Shown one piece after another: positions 35,234 through 45,994 of a stretch of DNA of 64,000 nucleotides (the first letter of the stretch is position 1; every line of letters begins with the position of its first letter). Below the pieces are notes generated by a model. The model was not told the DNA's origin and did not search any database. It saw nothing but the letters and a program-made list of their open reading frames with translations. Source of the stretch: Paramacrobiotus metropolitanus (lineage: Eukaryota; Tardigrada; Eutardigrada; Parachela; Macrobiotidae); contig NW_026570301.1 of NCBI RefSeq assembly GCF_019649055.1, positions 496,001 through 560,000 of the forward strand, read 5' to 3'. A program made the position numbers and the translations under genes.

Positions 35234-35733
35234 GTATGACACGTGGAGTATTTGTAGACATGGGTTGGTCTCAAACTTTAAGCGAACTTTGGTTTGGGAT
35301 GACTGTTTAACCGCTCGACGTGACCGTGTGCAATAACAACGCCCCAAATACGGTTCGCGAAGCCATCTTGACGGTTGGAATTGCTGTATCGAGATGAGCC
35401 TGTAATCTCCGTTCAAGAGTGCCTTTATTTGCATGTTTTCTCTGTTTATTGCCGCCGTTGTGGGGAAGACTATAAATTTATGTTATATGGTGGAATCAGT
35501 TGGCCAGTTGTGCCGATTGTCTTCGGTTTGTGCAGTGGGTTTGAGCGCAGTGTACGTACTTTTTTGTCCGAGCAATATTACGTTTAATAAAGCCGGACAA
35601 TACTATTGCAACGAGGATGCGCGCAGTCGAACCGACAGTAAATTTATTTAGCGGGACCAACCGACAACCACGCACAGAAGCAGATTGTTTCTTCACATAA
35701 CAGCCACCCGTGGAAAGAAAGTATTATCTGCAA
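35234..35733. other. Intergenic region before the giant retroelement
   Basis: No supportable gene; short ORFs only. The left boundary of the retroelement lies somewhere from here to about 36.0 kb. Confidence 0.5.
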
Positions 35734-36370
35734 TGTATGCGTGGTACAGCTGACAGTCATCCGTGGATGGTTGGCAGTCGCTTGCACTATGTGCATCCTC
35801 GTACGCGTGTCGGCGCGCATCCTCGTACTGCTATGCTGGATTCATACTTATCTGTTTCCCTCAAAACAGTCGAAAAAGTCGAAACAGAGATCAATGTGGG
35901 CAATGATATAGTGTAAATTAAAACCATAGGATTGTCAGAGGCGTACGACTGCGCCTGGTGCGTACGGTCCACATTGGACGTACTTGCACTCATGCTTGCC
36001 GTTATCGCCTCTCTCGCTGTACGTACGTGTGCTGCTGCACTGCACTCATCCGCTGAAGCGGATATACGCAGCGCATACACTGAGCCACACTTGCTCTCTC
36101 GTTCCTCTATCGCAGTATGACTCAGCGTTCATACGCTCGCGTTGGATAGAGTCCAGTCTGCGCATCATCACACAGCTGATGGCTCACAGCACGTGCTTGC
36201 CGCCAGTTGCTTCTTTCACGCCATCAGACGCTCAAGAACCCACTTAGCATTCACTTGCTATTTAGCCATCAGTGCTTTGTTCTTGCTTTCCTGCTATTAC
36301 GCAGCTTTGTTCCCCACTTTATTTGTACAATAAAGCATCACTCGTTATCCCCTCGTGCTTGTCTGTTACA
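35734..36370 (+). repeat. Candidate 5' LTR of the giant retroelement
   Basis: The right end is supported by TTACA at 36366-36370, directly followed by TGG as in primer-binding sites, with a polyadenylation signal AATAAA at 36329-36334 and a TATTTA box near 36259. The left end is a guess: TGTA at 35734 would make TGTA...TACA termini. The second LTR lies outside the window, so the borders cannot be verified by self-comparison. Confidence 0.35.
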
Positions 36371-36388
36371 TGGTAAGCAGAATCGTTT
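36371..36388 (+). promoter_or_regulatory. Candidate primer-binding site
   Basis: TGGTAAGCAGAATCG follows the CA end of the proposed LTR and begins with TGG, the complement of the tRNA CCA tail. I could not match the rest to a particular tRNA. Confidence 0.3.
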
Positions 36389-37674
36389 GGTTTTCTTTCA
36401 ACGGACCCTTTGAGGAGACGGTGTAGGCTCAAATTACGGAGAACTCGTGAGGAACCTGAAAGTCACTGTCAGATTGATTGCTGAAGCAATCTCTGCCCTT
36501 GACTTTGATCAGAACGGTCGCATCGTCTTACAGCTGAGGAAAACGGGGATCACTGAAGTGATTCCTACCCAGCTGGTGAGCACAGTTTCTTGGTCTCTTC
36601 CACATTGAAGAGCGTCCCAACAGCACGAACATTTTCCTCCCAACTGACGGATCAGACTCGAACGAGAGTCTGCAGCGCGAACGGATTAATCCTATAATAC
36701 GGGGACCTTCGGTTTGAACACCGACCCGCAACTCTACTCGCGGAATTTTTCACGGAAACGACGGATTTCCGACCTCGGACGGAGGAAATCGAGCGGAACC
36801 GACACCGACACCGACACCGGTAAAGTAACGGTTCTAGGTCGATTTTAGCCGAAACTAGGTCGGCATTTCACTCTCTAACGGTAGAAAACGATTTCTATCC
36901 GTAAATTTTAACTTTCCAACGGTTAAAAAGTAATATCTGACGGAGAAACCGACTCGGAATTTTGCTTTTGGTCGAGAACTGACCTGCTAGGTCAACGAAC
37001 CAGTCTAGACAGTTAGACAAAGGCTAACCGGCAACAGGTCGGAAATTTTCTTCATTTCAATTTCTAACGGTGTTTCGACCACCAAAAAAAAATTTTTTAA
37101 TTAATAAAAATAATTTCTAACGGTAAAAAAACTTAAAAATCCGAGCTAGATAGACTTTCTAGCCGAGCAAAAATAATTTGTTATTTTAACAGAAAATAGC
37201 GCTAAAATTCTCGAACTTCCTTGTGACGTCATAACGACCGATTATCAGTACTTAAGGAGCAGCCAATCAGAGTGCAGGGGAAAGTTCCCATAGCTTAACA
37301 TAGGCGTGATTCATCGTTTTTTTTAAATTTTGCACACGGCTCGCATTCCGTGACGTAGGCAGAAGTGCAAGACCACTTAACCTGTTACGTCACACTGGTC
37401 AGCACAGTAACATTGGACGTACTACACCGTACTACTATTACGTACCGTACTGTACCATTGTACTGTATATTAATACCCTGTGTACTGAGTCACCAACAGA
37501 CACATCAACAACAAAAACAACATTTCACCGGACGTTCCCGACCCTCGGAAGTTCCTGAACAAAAAGACGTTCCTGTTCTAACCGAACAACCTTCACACAG
37601 AAGATTGTTCGACTTTCTCTTTCTAATCAACCAAACCTTTAAGGCTCCATCAGAGCCGACTTGACTCGACAACG
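36389..37674 (+). other. Retroelement leader
   Basis: About 1.3 kb without a supportable ORF. It contains two hairpins with TGAA loops (36476-36491 and 36546-36565) and a microsatellite of CCGACA units around 36797-36822. There is also a stem TGACCT with loop GCT at 36980-36994, and a bulged stem around 36877-36903. It is likely the untranslated region before Gag, where packaging signals usually lie. Confidence 0.55.
36476..36565 (+). other. Two consecutive hairpins with identical TGAA loops
   Basis: First: stem GATTGC with loop TGAA at 36476-36491, six perfect pairs. Second: stem GGGATCAC against GTGATTCC with loop TGAA at 36546-36565, eight pairs including one G-U. Same loop with different stems implies structure; position after the primer site fits a packaging or dimerisation element. 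Confidence 0.6.
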
Positions 37675-40600
37675 ATGTCGAATCCCCGAGAAAACGAATA
37701 CGCGAGAAAGTTCAACACGGACTATTCTCGGCGTGCGAACACGACCGGAAAGTACTCACTCCGGTACGCCGGTCAGGATAAGAGTCAGCCGTCCTCAACC
37801 GACTCGACTAAGTCGGCCGAAGCAAGGGAGAAACGCAATGAACGGATCCTCCTTGCCGACTCGAATCCGACCTCGGACGACAGTTTCGAGGATGCCAGGG
37901 ATAAAACATTCCTGGACACCCAAGCTGACGTAGCAGCCCCGTCCCACCCGACCGGGGGGGATGTGGAACAGCTGCAAGCCGAGACCACATCGTCTCATGC
38001 CGACCAGGAGTCGAGCTCACACAGAGCTCAAGACTCGGTACCGGCCATCAAAGTTACTGAGCTCGGACGGCAATCACCCAACAGGACGGAAGAAATGCCG
38101 AAGCCGACCTCGCCTAACACGGACGCACCGACTAACCAAGTCGGAAGGCAATCGCCGACCACACAGGCCGAGCGAAAATCGCCAACCAGGCAAGTCGGTG
38201 AACAACAACCGACTAGCCAGGCCGACCAACAGAAGGTCGACCTGCCACCAGCTCAGGAGGTCGAACAGCCGACCTCGATCGGAAGGGAAAAGCTGACAAC
38301 AGATGTTGGCAAAGCCCAACCGACCACACAGGTCGGAAGGATTTCGCCGACCTCGAAGGACGGTCAACAGATACCGACCTCAGACGTCGGAGAAAAGGAA
38401 GTCGGCAACAAGCAACCGACTAGCCAGGAACGGCAACCAACCGACAAAAAGTTGGATGCGGCCGTCCAATCGACGAAAATACCGACAGGAACGGAAGATT
38501 CCGAGGTACCGCCACGAAGCGGCCCTCACCCAGCCGGATCGCCGACTAGCATACCGGCACCCAATGAACGGGCTATTGCGCCATTGAGCCGACCTTCGCC
38601 AACCGGAAGCGAGTCGACTCGAGCAACTGAAGCTCAACAAACGGTGAAGTCGATAAAGGCGACACAAAGTCGACCTGCCGACCTGAAGACCAAACCGTCA
38701 CCACCAATGTTCGAAACTAGCGAACTAGGTAGCACTCCGACACCGACAGATGACGTCTTTGGCACAACAGATATGTCGAGACCGAGCAGTGCAGACGGAT
38801 TCTTCACAACACCACCGAAGTCCAACAAGGACAGCCTTGGCTATCAAGCCAGTGCGCTCGAATATACGGCCAAGAAGTGGATCGCGGCCACACCGCCCGA
38901 AAAGATCAATGATCTCGACCTACTCCGAGCAAGATGCCATAAATTGATCACACAGATCGTTTTGGCAGACCGAATCGTCGACTCGGCCGAAGGGTCACTC
39001 CGGAACTCGGAAGACACCCATAAACTCGAACGCAGGAGATGGGAACGTGACATGGCAGATGCTAACAAAGGCATCGCACTCCAACAAAGGGAGATTGATC
39101 GGCTTACCGCCATATTGAAGCGAGCCGACCTACCGTGTCGATACGAAGATGACCAAATTGCCATGCTTAATGGTAAGCTGGATCGGTCAACTGCGGCAGT
39201 TTTTGAAATTAAACACGAACTCGACGAGGCGAACAAAGCCCTCGAAGAGACAAAGCGAGAACTGGCCGAGGTACAAACAGCATTGGTTGAGTCAGAAACG
39301 GCAGCGGGAGCGTTCCACCAGCAACTCAACCAGGCCAACGAAGAGGCCGAAGTATACCGAAACGAAGTCGATCGGTATGCGGTGGAACTGAAGAAGGCCG
39401 ATAACGAGATCGACCGACTAACGCAACGAACCGATGAACTGGAGTCGGAGATGGAACTCCTCTTCACCAGAATGGGACGTTGGTTCATCGATGCGAACGC
39501 TCGAGACATGGGCTTTCCTAACCAAAGGACAGCCAATGTCGACCTGGTGGAAGCAAACGCTCAGCTAGCCGACCAGGTCCACGGACTGAACCAATTCCTC
39601 AAGGAGGAACAGAAACTCCGAACTCAACTGGAGTATAACTTGAACGAGGCTCAGAAGGTGAACGAGGCGCAACACAGCCGCATCCTTTACCTTGAGGCTC
39701 GCGAAGCCGAGCTATATGAATTCGGCGAACAAGCCGCCCGCAACCTCACGGAAATGATGAGGCAAATGGACGAAATGGACACGGAAACACGGTGTCTGCG
39801 GGAAGAGAAGAAACACCTGGAACAAAGCCAGGTCGAACTTCCCTCATACCGGGAACAAAGCCGGGTCGAACCTCCATCATATCGGACGTCCATAGCACAG
39901 GATCAACAGCAGTCGCGAACAATAAGCGACATCCTGTGGGGAAACAATCCGGCCCAGGAGTTAGCGAAGAAGGAGAACAACGCCTCCTACTTCGTCGGAG
40001 TCTTAACTACCGACCCAAGTGTGGGAACAATCCCACAACCACCAACAGTACCGAGTGCTCCGGAACCGGAACACAATACGTCGACCGCGGCACCACGAGT
40101 ACCGACGTCGAACGTGGCGACAACGACGTCTGCCGGTGCATACACCAACACCTCGTACGCGACGCGAACAACAACGTACGCGCCGGCACCTAATGGGAAC
40201 GGAGATCGGATACAAAACGCCGAACGTCCTCCGATCCCACTGCTGAGACCTAGCATGGAGGCATATCGCCCACCAAGGACGAACTCCAATCCGAATTTTC
40301 TCCGCCAGAATCTGCAGTTCGACTTTGAACGCGGACGAGCTCGGTCATTCAACATGGATGACCAACAGCAAGCCGGACGGAACGAGGATAGCTCCGACCA
40401 ACAAGGCCGGAGGCCTCTAAACCGACCTGTACAAGGTCGGATGCCGGATCTAGGAACACAGCCTAACCGGTACGGAAGAGTCTACGACCAACCAAGTGGA
40501 TTCTATCCGCAGGCGCCGAGACAAAATCGAGCGCCCCCTCCACAACAGCATGGAGGACAACCACAACAGCCTCGTTACGAAGACCAGGCCCAAGCGCTGC

Positions 40601-42266
40601 ATCCGCAACAGGACGGATACGAGGATCAGTACGAACCGGCCCACCATCAGCAGGTATATGGGGACCAACAAGGTCACATGCCATATGCCAACCTGCCAAC
40701 CGCCCCAGCCGCACAACAAGCGGAGCTGTTGGCACAACTGATTCCTCCGGCACAAGACCCGAAACACGTTGCCATAGTACGTGCTATCGCCCATGGACGT
40801 CGGCAACCTATGCCGTCGTTCGACGGCGACCACACCAAACTACAAGGGTGGCTTAAACAAATCCGAAGCCTGCATCGTCAAGCCCAACAATGGTACGAGG
40901 ACGACCAGACTTTTATGGCCGACCTGGTGGCCCAACTAGATGGCCAGGCGGAACATTGGCACACCCTCGAAGCCGCCGGAGAACCACTCGGCGGATGGCC
41001 AGTCAACGTATGGCTGACCAAATTCGAGCAACGATTTGCGGACAAAAATAAGGAAGTGAACATGATATCCCGAATTAACAAACGGATATTCCGTTTCGGC
41101 GAAGAAACGCCGGAACAATATTACGACGCGATGATGTTCATGAAGTCCCAAGTCCCTACAATGACTGACCAGATGATACTATATCATCTTAAGGAGAACA
41201 TCCATGAACCCAAACTACGGGAAGCCCTGGAAATAAAGATGCCGGCGACGCCAATCGAACTCCGGGACTATTTACGGAGTTTCGTCAATGGCAAAGAAAT
41301 GTACGAGGTGCGCAAACAACGCGATGGCGACTATGCCAGAGTTCGGGCAGCAACACCCACTCCTGTCCCGGCTCCACCTCCGGCGATACCGCAACAGACC
41401 GGATATCAACCACATATGATGCCAGGATACCAAACTCCGACGGCACAATACGGACAACTGAGTCCGGCGCCGACGCCACCGGTGCAACAAGCACCAGTCC
41501 AGCAACAGACCTGGGCAGGCGCGGCAGCAGCAAATCTGAATTCCCCGACACCCGGACTTGGAGCCCCCGTTAACAACTACGGAGGCCCAGGTTATAGCCC
41601 GGGCGGTAACCAGAACAACACAGGTTTTGGTTACGGACAGAACTTTAACCAGGGATACTCCGCATACGGACAGTATCTCCACAAGGATACGGTGGCGGAG
41701 GCTATGGTCGCGGAAAAGGACGCGGCGGCGGAAATCGCGGCCGTGGAAACTTTCCTAACCGCGGCGGAGGCGGCGGCCCACAAGGCAACCGACCTCCCCA
41801 AGCACAACAAAGTGCTCGGCAAGGGACAACCTATGTCGACAAGATGGAGGCAGCCTTCTTCCAGTGGACGAAGGACAAGACCTTCAGGTGCAGGCACTGC
41901 ATGTTTAACAATCATGACGAGTCGCGCTGCATATACGGGTCGGATAACAATCCGAACCTCCGGTGGTACGATGATTGGTACCGCCGATACTCGACGAATG
42001 GCCCGGTTGGCTCGGCTAACCCCTTTTGGAAGGATATCGTGCCACCGCCGCGCCAACGCCAACAGGCAGGAGGCTCGGGTAGCCCCGGTATCGGAAACCG
42101 GTCACCCGGCCAGGGGAGGGGTGGAAACCGCAACAACAGCGGTGGGAACCAACAAGGTTCCCCGGCATACAGAGAACCGTTGCCGCCCCGCCAGTCATTG
42201 AACTCGACGCCACCCAACAATGGGCCGGCTCGGAGTAACTCCCCGGGAAACGTCCAAGGTCGATGA
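37675..42266 (+). CDS. gag: ORF1: giant Gag (frame 1, then -1 to the zinc knuckle)
   Basis: ATG at 37675. The frame-1 ORF runs to 42201 (1508 codons), but true Gag sequence leaves it near 41690. N-terminal Pro/Thr/Gln repeats span residues ~60-330. A long coiled coil spans ~430-600. A Pro/Gln-rich linker follows, then a Ty3-type capsid region at ~1045-1205 (Phe-Asp-Gly-Asp, then Trp-Leu). A Gly/Tyr/Gln/Asn-rich stretch comes next. From about 41682 the sense moves to frame 3: an Arg-Gly-Gly-rich segment and a CX2CX4HX4C zinc knuckle (Cys-Arg-His-Cys, Asn-His, Arg-Cys, near 41900). That frame ends at TGA 42264-42266, overlapping the ATG of ORF2. Gag would bind and package the element RNA. The shift window is 41649-41700, with no canonical slippery heptamer, so programmed shift or indel are both possible. 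Confidence 0.8.
38060..38480 (+). repeat. Degenerate tandem repeats encoding Pro-Thr-x-Gln-Val-Gly units
   Basis: Units of about 30-36 bases built on CCGAC and GTCGG words encode repeated Pro-Thr-Thr-Gln-Val or Pro-Thr-Ser-Gln peptides. The same words form hairpins at 38128-38144 (loop AACCA), 38193-38214, 38257-38276 (loop AACAGC) and 38320-38336 (loop ACACA). Confidence 0.7.
39815..39890 (+). repeat. Direct repeat of ~36 bases in Gag
   Basis: Two adjacent copies of a unit containing GGAACAAAGCC encode Glu-Gln-Ser-(Gln/Arg)-Val-Glu. The first copy forms a perfect hairpin: stem ACCTGG, loop AACAAAG, 39815-39833. Confidence 0.7.
42144..42162 (+). other. 7-bp perfect hairpin, loop AACAA
   Basis: Stem GGGAACC (42144-42150) pairs with GGTTCCC (42156-42162). 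Same A/C-rich five-base loop class as elsewhere in the element. Confidence 0.8.
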
Positions 42267-45200
42267 GCTCCGGTGACTCATTCGACCTCCAACATCCGAC
42301 TGAACCACCGGACAAGGATAACCGCATTAACCAGCCGACTAACTCCCGGAACGAACCGAACTTCACTCCGTTACAACAACGGATAGCAACAGTCTTAGAC
42401 ACACTAGGACTGGATTGGATAAACTGCACGGAGGTAGAACTCCTCACGGCACTGTCCGCCCCCACAAAGGAGGCGACGGTCGCCCGAAAGATGGCAGCCG
42501 AACTCGGAATCTTCATCAACAACGGTGAAATCGAGATCCGGACCGAAACGCCTGGTCAAAGCGACCTAGCGCACCGACAAGAGGCCGGAACGACGAAAGC
42601 CAAGGAAGGCCAGCAACAAATAGACACCATACTTCAGCTACTTGGACTGAATGAAAACAGTTCCGAGGAGGACTTCGCAAAAGCAATGTCGACCTCCACA
42701 AAGGAGGTAGAGACGGCTCGGAAGTTAGCCGCCCAGCTAGGCGTGTACGTCAACAATGGCACCGTCGAAGCTTGGCCCGGGATGCAACAAGCACTCGAGG
42801 CAACCGACCCAGCGCCTCGACTTGGCACTGGAAAGTCGGAGGTCGGAACGCGAGAAACGCCCGACCTAAGCAGCGCAAACATTGCGATTGCGCCGTCCGC
42901 CACACAAAGTGACGTAGCACGGCCCGGCCACGGAAGTTGGACCGGATTGCCGGTGAGAATAAACTCAACCGAGCAACCCAGACGAGGCCCAAGACGTGGA
43001 GGACCGGGACGCCGATCCACGCACCGGGGTAACAGAAACTTCCCCAATGTATCATCCGGACGCGCAACGGATAGATACGCTGCGACAATGGCAGCCATCG
43101 ACCTCACCGAAGAATCGGAAATAGAAGTCGAAGAATGGGAAACAGTCCCATTGGAAGTACAGGTACCCGTTTACTCTCGGCCGGGAGAAGCGGACCTCTT
43201 CCAGCCAAAGGAACAACCAGCCAGAACGATAACTGGTTCACGAACGTTCCAGAACATCAAATACGCGTTCTCGACATTGAGACCGACAGACGTCCTTACG
43301 GAGGAACGGATATTGGAACAAGCACGACGGCTTACAACCGCCGACGCGCCGAAGGACGGAGTAGCTAACCGACCTGGAGCACAGGACGTGGTTGAAGCCG
43401 GAGTTGAACCTACACAAGGTTCAACCCAACAGTCGGTCGACAACGGACCGGTGTCGTTAATCCCCATCAAACCAACGATGCGGGAAGTGACCTTTGAAAA
43501 AGGCACACACAAGAGACCGAAGACAGTTCGAGCTTGGACACACGAAATTCAAGTCGGATCCACGCCCACACTGGCGATGCTGGATACCGGAGCGGAGACT
43601 TCGCTCATCGAACAGCGGTTTTGTGAGAGGAACGGTTTAACGATGCAACCCCTCGGACACTACACCAAAATACTCGGTGTAGGCGGACAAGTCGCCTTCA
43701 CAGTGTCTCATTGCTGTACGGCACCTGTAACAATGCAGGGCTTTACCAGCCATCACACATTTCACGTACTGAAGTCTATCCCGATACCAGAGGCACCCGC
43801 TGACGCGGATGCCCAGAGCCGAGAGGAAGTACGACAGAAGTACCGAACTTGGTTCTCGGGAGTACGACACTTTCTCGACCAACGGACGTCGGAAATGGCG
43901 ACCACTCTGCAACAAAGCGGAGCGATAACCCCAGATCAGATACTGGAAGCACAACAAATGTGTGAACCAGTAATCGCCCTCATGAACGACATAGAGGACG
44001 AGGCATGGGAATGGGAAGATGAACGAATTCCGATCCATCGACAGTACATGGAATACGGACTCCCTGTCCCACGGCCTTTGGAAATGCCGTGCCAGGAATT
44101 AGGCTCTCAACTATTCGCCTACATGCAGCGAGTACGATTACACGGAGAATCATCGACGACTGCATTTTGGCAACGGTACGGCGAGGACACCGCTATAACG
44201 CGACAAATCCCCAAACCGTTACCAGCACTTATGCCGCACACTCCAACCAATGTGACGTTCGCGAGTAGCCCGGCGAGATCCCAGAAAAAAGTAATCCTGG
44301 AAGAAACTGATAAATCTTATCGGTGTGCTATCTGTCAAGATAATATTGACGAGGTAGTACGAGCAATAAAAGCTCATCACGACCTAACTTGGTCGGACGA
44401 CAGACCGTCGTCACCGTCGCCTCCGCAACAGGAACGGAAGGGTGATCGTTTTCGGAAGCCCCAACAGTCGAGTATCCGATGGCTGAGCAACATAAGCTCC
44501 CAGCCGACCGATCTTGAGAATCAGGACGGAGCGAGCCGACCAACCCAACCGACGGATAAGGTCGACCAAGCCGAACCGACCACACAGGTCGAGGTTGGCA
44601 ACACGCCAGAAGTCGAACCCGAAAACGGATTGGAAGTCGAATTCGAGGATTATCAGTCGGACGACTCGGACATACAAAGTACGAGTGATTCGGCGGACAC
44701 AGACTCCGATAACCGACCTTCGGAAGAATCCGAGGAAGAAGATGACGAGGAATTCGACTTATCAGTCCGACATTGCAAAACGAATAAACCGAGCATAAAC
44801 GACTCGGATGATTCGTCATCGGAGGACGAAGAACCGACCTACGATGTCCGGCTAACTACAGCATTGCGGTCTATAGTCCACACAGAACTTATAAACGAGC
44901 AACCGGAACAAACCGAACAAGAGAAGCCGGTCGACTCCGGACCAAAGGAAGAACTCGACCAACTTAAGGCTTTACGGGAATTCGGAGGAGGCAAACGGGA
45001 GGAAGACGATCCCCGACCTCCGACTATCGTCATCCAGCAGTTGTCAACAGGACAACCGACCTTGGCTAACTTAACCGACCAACAGAAGTCGGAGCATTTC
45101 AACACATGGAAGGCACGAGTTGCCAAAGTCACGACGATCGAAGAGTTGGACCTGGACAACAAATGCCCAGAAGTCCACCACCTAAAGCTGGATCCTTACG

Positions 45201-45994
45201 TAGAGACGAAAGCATTAGACCGACAAGTCGTCTTTAACAGCGAACGAGTCTCTCTCCCACCATGGTCAACATGTTCGATCAAGGTACGGACGGCCAAACC
45301 AATGGATCCGAGAAGACGAATCTACTTCACTACCCTACAACGGGTAGTCCGACCTATACGGCCAATTGAAGCCAAGATCGACATTCGACCGACAAACGAC
45401 ACGGCCTGGATAAACATCCAGAATACGACTCACCAAACAAAGGTGCTGAAGAAGGGCGTACGACTTGGCCATATGCAATATGCCGATGTCTACGAACCAG
45501 AAATCAACAATGAATTCGTCGAATGGGAACTCCCACACAAAGTGGCGAAGACATGGCCCCCGACCCGGAAAGCGAAGCCAAAACCCCAATTCGAAGTTTT
45601 CGAGGCAACAGGAGTTCGAGCCCAACGGAAGGTCAAACTCATTCCTCGAGCCGTAACCATGGTAGAAGTTGTCCTGGACGTACCGGTATCCACGGACCAG
45701 AAACTCATGTACCTAGGTGAATCCGACCCCAAACGAGACGGAGTCGAATTCATGGACGGCGTAACTAAGCATGACGGGAAACGATTCACCGTCATGGTGG
45801 CAAACCACACCCACCGGGAAGTCACCTTACGTAAAGGTGCACCGATGGGTCGAGCCGAAGCATTTACGATGATGACGGACGACCAGAAGGTCGAAGAAGC
45901 ACGAGTCAACCAGGCTGAAGTCGAACAAGAAGACGCAGAATCCCAGGAGGAGCGACGGAGAATCATCGACTCCATGAACTTCGGTAAAACTTAA
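42263..45994 (+). CDS. ORF2: protease polyprotein with duplicated N-terminal domain, 1243 aa
   Basis: Start ATG overlaps the stop of the Gag frame (ATGA at 42263-42266), a classic reinitiation arrangement. Residues ~33-92 and ~115-174 are two copies of a domain with Thr-Lys-Glu...Ala-Arg-Lys and Asn-Asn-Gly. A retropepsin follows near residue 441 (Asp-Thr-Gly-Ala-Glu-Thr-Ser-Leu-Ile). A CX2C...HH putative zinc finger lies near 687 and an acidic Ser/Asp/Glu stretch at ~795-835. Two beta-rich modules lie at ~973-1079 and ~1110-1203, a place where some retroelements keep dUTPase-like folds; I see no dUTPase motif. The ORF ends at TAA 45992-45994, and pol continues in the -1 frame. The protease would process the element's polyproteins. 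Confidence 0.8.
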   Translation: MSSGDSFDLQHPTEPPDKDNRINQPTNSRNEPNFTPLQQRIATVLDTLGLDWINCTEVELLTALSAPTKEATVARKMAAELGIFINNGEIEIRTETPGQSDLAHRQEAGTTKAKEGQQQIDTILQLLGLNENSSEEDFAKAMSTSTKEVETARKLAAQLGVYVNNGTVEAWPGMQQALEATDPAPRLGTGKSEVGTRETPDLSSANIAIAPSATQSDVARPGHGSWTGLPVRINSTEQPRRGPRRGGPGRRSTHRGNRNFPNVSSGRATDRYAATMAAIDLTEESEIEVEEWETVPLEVQVPVYSRPGEADLFQPKEQPARTITGSRTFQNIKYAFSTLRPTDVLTEERILEQARRLTTADAPKDGVANRPGAQDVVEAGVEPTQGSTQQSVDNGPVSLIPIKPTMREVTFEKGTHKRPKTVRAWTHEIQVGSTPTLAMLDTGAETSLIEQRFCERNGLTMQPLGHYTKILGVGGQVAFTVSHCCTAPVTMQGFTSHHTFHVLKSIPIPEAPADADAQSREEVRQKYRTWFSGVRHFLDQRTSEMATTLQQSGAITPDQILEAQQMCEPVIALMNDIEDEAWEWEDERIPIHRQYMEYGLPVPRPLEMPCQELGSQLFAYMQRVRLHGESSTTAFWQRYGEDTAITRQIPKPLPALMPHTPTNVTFASSPARSQKKVILEETDKSYRCAICQDNIDEVVRAIKAHHDLTWSDDRPSSPSPPQQERKGDRFRKPQQSSIRWLSNISSQPTDLENQDGASRPTQPTDKVDQAEPTTQVEVGNTPEVEPENGLEVEFEDYQSDDSDIQSTSDSADTDSDNRPSEESEEEDDEEFDLSVRHCKTNKPSINDSDDSSSEDEEPTYDVRLTTALRSIVHTELINEQPEQTEQEKPVDSGPKEELDQLKALREFGGGKREEDDPRPPTIVIQQLSTGQPTLANLTDQQKSEHFNTWKARVAKVTTIEELDLDNKCPEVHHLKLDPYVETKALDRQVVFNSERVSLPPWSTCSIKVRTAKPMDPRRRIYFTTLQRVVRPIRPIEAKIDIRPTNDTAWINIQNTTHQTKVLKKGVRLGHMQYADVYEPEINNEFVEWELPHKVAKTWPPTRKAKPKPQFEVFEATGVRAQRKVKLIPRAVTMVEVVLDVPVSTDQKLMYLGESDPKRDGVEFMDGVTKHDGKRFTVMVANHTHREVTLRKGAPMGRAEAFTMMTDDQKVEEARVNQAEVEQEDAESQEERRRIIDSMNFGKT
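43403..43425 (+). other. 9-bp perfect hairpin, loop ACACA
   Basis: Stem GTTGAACCT (43403-43411) pairs fully with 43417-43425; loop ACACA. The stem sequence is unrelated to the CCGACC stems elsewhere but keeps the same loop. Confidence 0.85.

Noticed and set aside
35787-36413. Short ORFs in the candidate LTR region
   Set aside because: Overlapping frames on both strands with no conserved protein; better explained by LTR sequence.
35970-37423. 14-base identity ACATTGGACGTACT between the candidate LTR (35970) and the leader (37410) as an LTR duplicate
   Set aside because: The match does not extend, so it is not a second LTR copy.
38060-38480. Taking hairpin abundance in the Pro-Thr repeat region alone as proof of RNA structure
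   Set aside because: CCGAC and GTCGG words are common here and make chance stems; the argument rests on hairpins elsewhere with different stems.
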